Shown: one piece after another, positions 1 through 5,288 of the stretch
Numbering within the stretch: the first letter of the stretch is position 1
How the letters are laid out: every line of letters starts with the position of its first letter
Assembly: GCA_945860335.1 (NCBI GenBank)
Contig: CAMAQW010000131.1
Span: 1-5,288 of the forward strand
Length of the DNA stretch: 5,288 bases
Source of the DNA: Sediminibacterium ginsengisoli
Lineage (GTDB): Bacteria > Bacteroidota > Bacteroidia > Chitinophagales > Chitinophagaceae
Direction of reading: 5' to 3'
The notes under the pieces: generated by a model
Database searches by the model: none
The model's input: the letters and a program-made list of their open reading frames with translations, nothing else
Told to the model about the DNA's origin: nothing
Made by a program: the position numbers and the translations under genes

Positions 1-62
1 TGAATCAGGATATTCTTTTCGTCTTTTAATTGAAGCTTTTCTAACAGCGGCTGATTGGACAT
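1..62 (-). CDS. N-terminal fragment of an unidentified protein, cut by the left edge
   Basis: An ATG at 62..60 on the minus strand opens a frame that stays open to the window edge, giving 20 complete codons that begin MSNQPLLEKLQLKDEKNILI. The case for a real gene is contextual: an exact TAnnTTTG promoter element lies about 35 bases upstream on the same strand, the frame starts after plsY ends, and the peptide looks like a normal cytoplasmic N-terminus with no signal peptide. The opening (PLLEKL.LK....ILI) resembles the start of DUF3052-type small proteins (P-LL-KLG-LK followed by a hydrophobic strand), but 20 residues are far too few to assign a family, so I leave the function open. There is no Shine-Dalgarno sequence. 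A small hairpin, 64..77, ends two bases before the start codon. Confidence 0.5.
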   Translation of the reverse strand, partial: MSNQPLLEKLQLKDEKNILI

Positions 63-95
63 ACCTAAAAAATTAGGGATTAACTAAAAAGAGTG

Positions 96-103
96 CAAAG
101 GTA
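96..103 (-). promoter_or_regulatory. Bacteroidota-type -7 promoter element for the left-edge gene
   Basis: Read on the minus strand, 103..96 is TACCTTTG, an exact match to the TAnnTTTG -7 element used by the Bacteroidota primary sigma factor, followed by CAC. The expected -33 TTTG is poor: the closest candidate is TCTG at 130..127, about 23 bases upstream of the TA. Transcription would start near 90 and give a leader of roughly 28 bases before the ATG at 62. The same ten bases (TACCTTTGCA) occur upstream of rpsO, which strengthens the reading. No terminator-like hairpin separates this site from the end of plsY. Confidence 0.55.
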
Positions 104-141
104 CAAAAAATATAGGGTATTTAACGCAGAAATGTAGCAAA

Positions 142-801
142 CTAGACCTTATCGCCTGATTTTCTTTGCTTTCGGCGGTCTCGGTGACGTAAAATTGGAA
201 CCTTACTTTCGGTGCCGTTTAGTATACGACCAATGTTTTTCTGGTGTGTTAATACTACCATCAGCGCCACCATTACCGCAAAAATTCGGTAAAATGTTTC
301 TTGTTCGTTGAAAATAAATAATATAAACACCATGAATGCGACCCCTGCAAGCATAGAACTTAAGGATACAAATCTGGTTAAAAAAAGTACAATTAAAAAT
401 ACCCCAATGCAACAAGCAGCCACAACGGGTTGTATGGCAACAGCCATACCTAAAAGTGTTGCCACCCCTTTTCCACCTTTAAAATTTGCCCAAATTGGAA
501 ATATATGACCAAGAATTGAGGCCATACCTAGGCCTAGCATAAAGTTAGTGCGGTGTAATTCGTTGGTTAAATAATGAGGAAGTAACAAATAAAGTGAAGT
601 TGCCACCACGCCTTTTATAACATCTACTAGCATCACAAAGCTGCCCCATTTAGAGCCTAAAACCCTGAAAGTGTTGGTAGCACCAGCGTTTCCACTTCCA
701 TATTCTCTAATATCTATGCCAAAAAAATGCTTGCTAACCCAAACCGATGTTGGAATAGAACCTATTAGGTAAGCTACAATAATGAGTAAAATTTCATTCA
801 T
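142..801 (-). CDS. plsY: Glycerol-3-phosphate acyltransferase PlsY (acyl-phosphate dependent)
   Basis: PlsY is an integral inner-membrane enzyme that moves the acyl group from acyl-phosphate (made by PlsX) to sn-glycerol-3-phosphate, giving lysophosphatidic acid, the first step of phospholipid synthesis. The 219-residue product fits the family length of about 200-220. All three family motifs are visible: GSGNAGATN plus R46 (residues 36-46), the phosphate-binding loop FKGGKGVAT (107-114 and neighbours) preceded by GHIFP (98-102), and HQKNIGRILNGTESK (186-200). Hydrophobic stretches near 3-20, 53-75, 87-105, 115-141, 144-164 and 171-185 fit a multi-pass membrane protein, and the C-terminal tail (205-219) is strongly basic. 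I start at the ATG at 801; a GTG one codon upstream (804) is in frame and would add one residue. The gene lies 98 bases after prmA on the same strand. No promoter match is seen in that gap, so co-transcription with prmA is plausible but unproven. Confidence 0.95.
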   Translation of the reverse strand: MNEILLIIVAYLIGSIPTSVWVSKHFFGIDIREYGSGNAGATNTFRVLGSKWGSFVMLVDVIKGVVATSLYLLLPHYLTNELHRTNFMLGLGMASILGHIFPIWANFKGGKGVATLLGMAVAIQPVVAACCIGVFLIVLFLTRFVSLSSMLAGVAFMVFILFIFNEQETFYRIFAVMVALMVVLTHQKNIGRILNGTESKVPILRHRDRRKQRKSGDKV

Positions 802-899
802 CACATTACATTTAAAATTTAGTTCTAGAACGACTATTTTTAAAATTAATGATTAATTAATAAACCGTTGAATAACGTCTAATGTATTGAGGGCCAAGA

Positions 900-1727
900 T
901 TAAACACTATAATGCAGCGCAATCCAGTTATTTCTTGTCCTTGTTTCTTGGTGTTTCCATCCTAGTGCCGCACAGGCAGATTCTATTTCTGGCTCATCTT
1001 CTACCAGTAGGCCACTTAACAAAACAACACCGCCTGGTACTGTTGCCTCCGCTAAAAAGGCCAAGTTATCTAGTATGATATTTTTATTGATGTTGGCTAT
1101 TATAATATTAAACTTTTTGTTGAGCTTAGCATTATCAACCTTATGTATTTCAATTGATTGTGTATTATTAACTACAATATTTTCTGAAGCATTTTCGATA
1201 CACCAATCATCATTATCTACCGCCAAAATATCCACCGCTCCTAGCTTATGAGCTAGTATCGCAAGCAGTCCAGTACCCGTTCCAAAGTCAAAAACGCTCT
1301 TATTGGCAAAGTCAATGCCACGCATGAGCTGCATCACCGAATAGGTAGTTCCGTGGTGACCTGTACCAAAACTCATTTTTGGGGTAATGATAATATCATG
1401 CTCAACCCCTCCATTAAATGAGTCATGAAAATTAGCACGAACGCCTACAAAATCATCCACCAATACGGGCTCAAAATTAGATTCCCATAGGGCGTTCCAA
1501 TTTTGCTTATCAATGGCATTACTTGTATAAGTAAGCCCATAACGGTTAACAAGCTCCTCCAACCCACTGGTAAGCTCACCATCAAAACCAGCCAACGCTA
1601 TATAGCTTAAAAGGCCTGTTTCGGTTTCTTCAAAACCATCAAAACCCAAATCTGCTAATTCAGCAATCATCATATCTTTTATGGCTTCATCAGCAACATC
1701 TATAGAAACCTGAATGGTTGTACTCAT
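900..1727 (-). CDS. prmA: Ribosomal protein L11 methyltransferase PrmA
   Basis: PrmA is a cytoplasmic S-adenosylmethionine-dependent enzyme that trimethylates ribosomal protein L11 at several amino groups. The 275-residue product has the expected two-part build: an N-terminal L11-recognition domain (about 1-65), then a linker with the conserved NWNALWESNFEP (76-87), then a class I methyltransferase fold. In the latter I see MSFGTGHHGTT (118-128, the family's FGTGxHxTT block), the SAM-binding glycine loop DFGTGTGLLAI (147-157), the acidic end of strand two at DND (171-173), ANINKNII (211-218, in the place of the usual ANILA), GGVVLLSG (232-239) and NWIAL near the C-terminus (267-271). HH in FGTGHH and NINKN are typical of Bacteroidota members. 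The start is fixed by an in-frame stop at 1739..1737, only three codons upstream. The gene begins 34 bases after the palindromic hairpin that follows pnp, and no obvious promoter lies between the two. Confidence 0.95.
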   Translation of the reverse strand: MSTTIQVSIDVADEAIKDMMIAELADLGFDGFEETETGLLSYIALAGFDGELTSGLEELVNRYGLTYTSNAIDKQNWNALWESNFEPVLVDDFVGVRANFHDSFNGGVEHDIIITPKMSFGTGHHGTTYSVMQLMRGIDFANKSVFDFGTGTGLLAILAHKLGAVDILAVDNDDWCIENASENIVVNNTQSIEIHKVDNAKLNKKFNIIIANINKNIILDNLAFLAEATVPGGVVLLSGLLVEDEPEIESACAALGWKHQETRTRNNWIALHYSV

Positions 1728-1761
1728 GGTATTTGATTAAAAATGAAGGGTTTATAAATAA

Positions 1762-1789
1762 CAAAGGCCCGTTTTAAAACGGGCCTTTG
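1762..1789 (-). terminator. Rho-independent terminator of pnp, perfect 28-base palindrome
   Basis: Positions 1762-1775 and 1776-1789 are exact reverse complements, so the 28 bases form a perfect palindrome whose stem core is GGCCCG paired with CGGGCC; the centre TTTTAAAA would give a short A/T loop. It starts 26 bases after the pnp stop codon. Read on the minus strand the stem is preceded by AAA and followed by TTTG and TTATTTATAAA, a moderately T-rich tail, as in many Bacteroidota terminators. Being symmetrical it could act in either direction, but no convergent gene exists here. prmA begins 34 bases downstream, so the element may be a partial terminator. Confidence 0.85.
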
Positions 1790-1815
1790 CAGCAATTATT
1801 GTATGTACCTATACC

Positions 1816-3939
1816 TTATTCAGCTCCTGGTCTAGGGATCAAAGCCTTGTGGCTTAACTTAAATTTACCTGTTTTTGGATCTAAACCAACCAGCTTTACT
1901 TTAACCATGTCACCTTCTTTGAAGATGCCATCCATGGTTTCTAAGCGCGACCAGCTAATTTCAGAAATGTGTAATAAGCCTTGCTTACCTGGCATGAATT
2001 CGATGAATGCACCAAATTCTTTAATGCCTTTTACAGGACCTTCATATACATCACCAACTTCAGGAACGGCAGTAATGCCCTTTACCCATGATAATGCTTT
2101 TTCTAGACCTGCTTTTTCAGCACAGAAAATGCTAACTACACCGGTGTTACCTACTTCTTCAATATTGATGGTAGTACCTGTTTCACGCTGAATTTCTTGA
2201 ATCACTTTACCACCTGGTCCGATCACTGCACCGATAAATTCTTTATCGATTACTAATTTAACCATACGTGGCGCATGTGGCTTCACTTCTGGTCTGTGTG
2301 CTGGCATACACTCGTACATCGCATCTAAAATATGTAAACGACCGGTACGCGCTTGAGCCAAAGCTTCACGCATAATGTCCATACTTAAACCATCTACTTT
2401 AATATCCATTTGCACACCGCAAATACCATCACGGGTACCAGTTACTTTAAAGTCCATATCACCTAAATGATCTTCATCACCTAAGATATCTGTTAAGATC
2501 GCATACTTACCATCTTCTCTAGAAATAAGTCCCATGGCTACACCACTTACGTGTTTAGGAACAGGAACACCTGCATCCATAAGGGCCAATGAACCCGCAC
2601 AAACAGTTGCCATCGAAGACGAACCGTTACTTTCTAAAATATCACTCACTACACGCACCGTGTACGCGTAATCTTCTTTTGGCATCATTTGCTTTAAAGA
2701 ACGCATAGCAAGGTTACCATGTCCTACTTCTCTACGCCCAACACCACGCATCATTTTAACTTCACCAGTACTAAATGGAGGGAAATTATAATGTAAAATA
2801 AATGGTGTGTACTCCGATTTTGCAGCACTCTCTTGTAACAACTCATCTAGTTTGGTACCAAATGTTACAGTGGTTAAAGATTGTGTTTCACCTCTTGTAA
2901 ATAAAGCCGAACCGTGTGGTGTTGGTAATGGCTCTACTTCCATAGCAAGTGGACGAACTTGATCAAGTGCACGACCGTCTAAACGGATACGCTCATCAAC
3001 CATCATGTTACGTACAACTTCCCACTTAAGGTCTTCGTAATATTTTTTAGCTAACTTTTTATCTAAATCAGTAACGTCTTCACCAAGGCTAGCAATTAAC
3101 TCATCTTTTAATGCGTTAAATGCATCGCTACGTTCATTTTTAGAAGAACCTTTACGTGAAATTTCATACACACGCTTGGCAGCAAAAGCATTTACTTTAG
3201 CTTGAATTTCTTCTGATTGAGGTGGCTTCTTGTAATCTCTTACAGAAGTAACACCTTTTTTAGCTCTGAGCTCTGCTTGTGCTTTAATTTGAATGCGGAT
3301 GGCATCATGCGCAATTTCTAACGCCTTGATTAAATCTGCTTCAGAACATTCTTTTGCTTCACCTTCCACCATCATTAGGTTTTTTTCGGTAGCAGCAATA
3401 ATGAATTCTAAATCTGATTGCGCAAGTTCTGAACGTGTAGGGTTTACTAAAAACTGTCCGTTAACACGTGCAATACGTACTTCAGAAATAATTTCTTTTA
3501 CTGGAATATCTGAAACTGCAAGTGCAGCAGATGCAGCCAAACAAGCAAGTGAATCTGGTAATACTTCTGCATCACTAGAAATTAAACTTACAAGTACTTG
3601 TACATCGCACAAATAATCTTCAGGGAATAAAGGTCTTAACGCACGGTCAATTAACCTGCTCGTTAATATTTCGTAATCATTTAAACGCGCTTCACGCTTA
3701 AAAAACGAACCAGGAATACGGCCTGCAGAAGCAAACTTTTCTTGGTAGTCTACGCTTAATGGGAAAAAATCTTGTCCTTCTTTTGGATCTTTATTTGCAA
3801 CAACGGTTGCTAATAAAACGCAATTACCTTGACGTACGGTAATTGAACCATCTGCTTGACGCGCAAGCTTGCCAGTTTCGATAGAAACTTGACGTCCGCC
3901 GCCAAGATCAAAACTTACACTTATAGGTTGTGATAACAT
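1816..3939 (-). CDS. pnp: Polyribonucleotide nucleotidyltransferase (polynucleotide phosphorylase)
   Basis: PNPase is a cytoplasmic homotrimer that degrades RNA 3' to 5' by phosphorolysis, releasing nucleoside diphosphates, and can also add nucleotides. At 707 residues it is full length. The order is: first RNase PH domain (about 10-145, with FFKREARLNDYEILTSRLID at 79-98); all-helical linker domain (about 240-320); second, catalytic RNase PH domain (about 325-545, with FTRGETQSL 347-355, GRREVGHGNLA 401-411, SNGSSSMATVCAGSLALMD 437-455 and GDEDHLGDMDFK 487-498). D490, D496 and K498 align with the E. coli catalytic D486, D492 and K494. Then come a KH domain with GPGG (574-577) and a C-terminal S1 domain (about 627-697, VGDVYEGPVKGIKEFGAFIE). 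The protein ends right after S1, without a long acidic tail. The ATG at 3939 is the only sensible start: the frame upstream closes at a TGA (3972..3970) with no alternative. No Shine-Dalgarno is seen. The gene lies 117 bases after rpsO. Confidence 0.98.
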   Translation of the reverse strand: MLSQPISVSFDLGGGRQVSIETGKLARQADGSITVRQGNCVLLATVVANKDPKEGQDFFPLSVDYQEKFASAGRIPGSFFKREARLNDYEILTSRLIDRALRPLFPEDYLCDVQVLVSLISSDAEVLPDSLACLAASAALAVSDIPVKEIISEVRIARVNGQFLVNPTRSELAQSDLEFIIAATEKNLMMVEGEAKECSEADLIKALEIAHDAIRIQIKAQAELRAKKGVTSVRDYKKPPQSEEIQAKVNAFAAKRVYEISRKGSSKNERSDAFNALKDELIASLGEDVTDLDKKLAKKYYEDLKWEVVRNMMVDERIRLDGRALDQVRPLAMEVEPLPTPHGSALFTRGETQSLTTVTFGTKLDELLQESAAKSEYTPFILHYNFPPFSTGEVKMMRGVGRREVGHGNLAMRSLKQMMPKEDYAYTVRVVSDILESNGSSSMATVCAGSLALMDAGVPVPKHVSGVAMGLISREDGKYAILTDILGDEDHLGDMDFKVTGTRDGICGVQMDIKVDGLSMDIMREALAQARTGRLHILDAMYECMPAHRPEVKPHAPRMVKLVIDKEFIGAVIGPGGKVIQEIQRETGTTINIEEVGNTGVVSIFCAEKAGLEKALSWVKGITAVPEVGDVYEGPVKGIKEFGAFIEFMPGKQGLLHISEISWSRLETMDGIFKEGDMVKVKLVGLDPKTGKFKLSHKALIPRPGAE

Positions 3940-3997
3940 AAAATTGTGTTGATTGGGTAAATGAATGAATCAAAAAAATAGGTACCAATAGAAATAA

Positions 3998-4034
3998 CTA
4001 TTCCCAACCGTTATGAATAATCAGTTGGGAATAG
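3998..4034 (-). terminator. rpsO-pnp intergenic hairpin: rpsO terminator or RNA processing site
   Basis: CTATTCCCAAC (3998-4008) and GTTGGGAATAG (4024-4034) are exact inverted repeats, an 11-bp stem around a 15-base spacer in which G4010-C4022 and TTA/TAA can add further weak pairs. It starts 22 bases past the rpsO stop codon. On the minus strand it is followed by TTATTTCTATTGG, which is T-rich but broken, so termination would probably be incomplete and allow read-through into pnp. In E. coli the same intergenic region carries a terminator and an RNase III-cleaved hairpin through which PNPase controls its own synthesis; whether this hairpin does the same is inference. Confidence 0.7.
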
Positions 4035-4056
4035 CAGTATCATTAGTAAAGAAAAA

Positions 4057-4329
4057 TTACTTTCTTAAACCTAGTTTTTCAATTAGAGCACGATAGCCCT
4101 GTAGGTTATGCTTTTGCATATAAGCCAATAAACGCTTACGTTGACCAACCATCATCATCAATCCACGTTGTGTAGAATGATCTTGCTTGTTAGCTTGTAA
4201 ATGCTTAGAGATATGGGAAATACGTTCAGTAAGTATTGCTACTTGACCTTCGATAGAACCCGTGTTAGTGGCTTTCCCACCATACTCAGCAAAAATGCTT
4301 GCTGTTTTTTCTTTTGTTAAATGCGACAT
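4057..4329 (-). CDS. rpsO: 30S ribosomal protein S15
   Basis: S15 is a primary binding protein of the 30S subunit; it binds a three-way junction in 16S rRNA early in assembly and contributes to a bridge with the 50S subunit. The 90-residue product matches the family length of about 89. Diagnostic segments are TNTGSIEGQVAILTERISHI (21-40, the TGSxExQ block), HLQANKQDHSTQRGL (43-57, with the conserved DHS at 50-52), VGQRKRLLAY (61-70) and the ending YRALIEKLGLRK (79-90). The protein is all-helical and very basic, as expected. It is followed by pnp on the same strand, the common bacterial order. A TAnnTTTG-type promoter lies about 56 bases upstream. The nearest purine-rich stretch, GGAG at 4353..4350, is 20 bases from the ATG, too far to serve as a Shine-Dalgarno sequence; the lack of one is normal in Bacteroidota. 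Confidence 0.98.
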   Translation of the reverse strand: MSHLTKEKTASIFAEYGGKATNTGSIEGQVAILTERISHISKHLQANKQDHSTQRGLMMMVGQRKRLLAYMQKHNLQGYRALIEKLGLRK

Positions 4330-4384
4330 TTCAAAATGTTTAAATAAGACTCCGTAATTGTTTTCTTCTATTTTTTATCGGCTG

Positions 4385-4417
4385 CAAAGGTAGGTATTAT
4401 AATGTAAAAAGGATAAA
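4385..4417 (-). promoter_or_regulatory. Promoter of rpsO (and probably pnp)
   Basis: On the minus strand 4392..4385 reads TACCTTTG, an exact match to the Bacteroidota -7 consensus TAnnTTTG, followed by CA. A TTTA at 4417..4414, 21 bases upstream of the TA, is a three-out-of-four match to the -33 TTTG. The predicted transcript would start near 4380 and carry an A-rich leader of about 50 bases. The same 10-base string, TACCTTTGCA, stands in front of the left-edge gene. No comparable element is present between rpsO and pnp, so this is likely the main promoter for both. Confidence 0.65.
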
Positions 4418-4421
4418 TTTG
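4414..4421 (+). promoter_or_regulatory. Candidate -7 promoter element of rnz
   Basis: TAAATTTG on the plus strand matches TAnnTTTG exactly and lies 32 bases before the rnz start codon, leaving a leader of roughly 25-30 bases. No good -33 TTTG is found at the expected distance; the bases there (around 4391-4395) are part of the rpsO -7 region on the other strand. In A/T-rich DNA an eight-base match with two free positions can arise by chance, so the assignment rests mainly on its position in a divergent intergenic region. Confidence 0.4.
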
Positions 4422-4453
4422 GGTATCTTTTTACGCCATTTTCCCATAAATAT

Positions 4454-5288
4454 ATGTTTGGAGTCACTATTTTAGGCAATAATTCGGCCCTTCCGGCCTA
4501 CGATAGGCATCCAACAGCCCAGGTGGTAAGCATTCAGGACCAATCCATTCTGATAGATTGTGGGGAGGCTACCCAAATACAAATGAGCCGTTACAAGGTA
4601 AAAAGAAGCAAAATCAACAATATTTTCATATCCCACCTCCATGGCGACCATTATTTTGGCCTCATTGGCCTAATCACCAGCATGGGACTCCTCGGCCGAA
4701 CCACCGATTTGCACCTTTTTAGCCCGCCTGGCCTCAAAGAAATTATTGACATGCAACTAGCGGTTGCGGGTTCAAGGATACCCTACCCTTTGCATTTTCA
4801 TACCATTTATGAGGCTGGCACCCTTGTAGAAACCCCAAAATTTAAAGTGAGCTGTTTTCCAACACAGCACCGCATACCTTGTTTTGGGTTTACCATTTCA
4901 GAAAACAAAGCCCCTCGAAAAATCAATAAAGAAAAAGCGATAGCGGCAGAAATCCCTTTTAGTTATTACGATGAACTAAAAAAAGGAAATGACTACACAA
5001 CCAAAACAGGTGCGGTCATTTCTAATGCACTCGTAACAGACCCCGCGAGCCCCAATAAAAAATACGTGTACACTGCCGATACTATTTTTGATATGAACTT
5101 GGTGGCACATGCCATGGATGCCAATTTACTCTACCACGAAGCCACTTATTTAGAGGATCAAACACAAAAAGCAGCAGAACGTTTTCATGCCACAACCATT
5201 CAGGCAGCTACCATTGCCAAAGAAGCGGGCGTGAACCGTTTATTGATCGGACATTTTAGCAGTAAATATGAAAGTATCGAAAGCCACG
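4454..5288 (+). CDS. rnz: Ribonuclease Z (tRNase Z), C-terminus cut by the right edge
   Basis: RNase Z is a zinc-dependent endonuclease of the metallo-beta-lactamase fold that cuts tRNA precursors just after the discriminator base to remove 3' trailers. The frame opens at ATG 4454 and runs without a stop for 278 codons to the edge; the family is about 300-310 residues, so only some 20-30 residues should be missing. Metal-site motifs are all present: HLHGDH (61-66), H139 in QHRIPCFGF, D209 in TADT (207-210), HEATY (228-232) and H267 in GHFSSKYES. NSALPAYDRHPTAQ (10-23) and the long-insert region KSINN-type SKINNIFIS (52-60) also fit the family. One oddity is CGEATQ at 36-41, where the family nearly always has CGEGTQ. 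The insert typical of RNase Z (exosite, about 150-195) is the short bacterial type. The gene is divergent from rpsO. Its codon choice (more CCC, GGC, CTC, AGG, CGA) differs from that of rpsO and pnp, which fits lower expression rather than transfer. Confidence 0.96.
   Translation, partial: MFGVTILGNNSALPAYDRHPTAQVVSIQDQSILIDCGEATQIQMSRYKVKRSKINNIFISHLHGDHYFGLIGLITSMGLLGRTTDLHLFSPPGLKEIIDMQLAVAGSRIPYPLHFHTIYEAGTLVETPKFKVSCFPTQHRIPCFGFTISENKAPRKINKEKAIAAEIPFSYYDELKKGNDYTTKTGAVISNALVTDPASPNKKYVYTADTIFDMNLVAHAMDANLLYHEATYLEDQTQKAAERFHATTIQAATIAKEAGVNRLLIGHFSSKYESIESH

Noticed and set aside
308..508. Short open frames on both strands overlapping plsY (plus 308-508 and a second minus-strand frame 203-415)
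   Set aside because: Both overlap the motif-bearing part of plsY in other frames and have no family features of their own.
822..831. Ten-base palindrome GTTCTAGAAC between prmA and plsY as an operator
   Set aside because: It is short, isolated and in A/T-rich DNA; no second copy or nearby promoter element supports a regulator site.
811..847. Nine-base direct repeat TTTAAAATT (811-819 and 839-847)
   Set aside because: A repeat of this composition is expected by chance in such A/T-rich intergenic sequence.
887..1078. Plus-strand open frame of 63 codons over the 3' end of prmA
   Set aside because: It is antisense to the conserved PrmA C-terminus and has no supporting start signal.
1787..2191. 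Open frame of 134 codons on the plus strand opposite the 3' end of pnp
   Set aside because: It lies wholly within the pnp terminator and coding region on the other strand, has no recognisable domain and is rich in Pro, Ser and Thr as expected from the complement of a conserved gene.
3293..3616. Open frame of 107 codons on the plus strand inside pnp
   Set aside because: It is antisense to the conserved first half of PNPase; its low-complexity Ser/Ala composition is typical of a shadow frame and no promoter is seen.
3971..3980. Possible pnp promoter TATTTTTTTG on the minus strand
   Set aside because: The spacing is wrong for TAnnTTTG (four bases rather than two between TA and TTTG) and there is no properly placed -33 element.

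Overview
The window reads as ordinary, well-conserved core chromosome of a member of the phylum Bacteroidota. I place it there because the proteins carry Bacteroidota-style family variants (for example MSFGTGHH in PrmA and the overall sequence of S15, PNPase and RNase Z). The intergenic regions also hold matches to the Bacteroidota primary-sigma -7 element TAnnTTTG, the DNA is A/T-rich, and no start codon has a convincing Shine-Dalgarno sequence. I cannot name a genus; Chitinophagaceae or Sphingobacteriales-like bacteria are a guess from overall protein flavour only.

Layout from right to left along the minus strand: rpsO (ribosomal protein S15), pnp (polynucleotide phosphorylase), prmA (ribosomal protein L11 methyltransferase), plsY (glycerol-3-phosphate acyltransferase), then the first 20 codons of an unidentified gene that runs off the left edge. 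At the right end, rnz (ribonuclease Z) is transcribed in the opposite direction and is cut off by the window edge shortly before its expected C-terminus. No gap between genes exceeds about 125 bases. A strong hairpin lies between rpsO and pnp, and a perfect 28-base palindrome lies just after pnp. TAnnTTTG-type promoter elements sit between rpsO and rnz (one on each strand) and in front of the left-edge gene.

Functionally, four of the six genes concern translation and RNA maturation: S15 in the 30S subunit, PNPase in 3' to 5' RNA decay, PrmA in methylation of L11, and RNase Z in tRNA 3' end processing. The rpsO-pnp pair is the classical arrangement found across bacteria. PlsY belongs to phospholipid synthesis and appears to be a passenger in the cluster.

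I found no mobile element, CRISPR array, RNA gene or novel system here. The points worth a second look are small: the control signals around rpsO, pnp and prmA, and one substitution in a normally conserved RNase Z motif.
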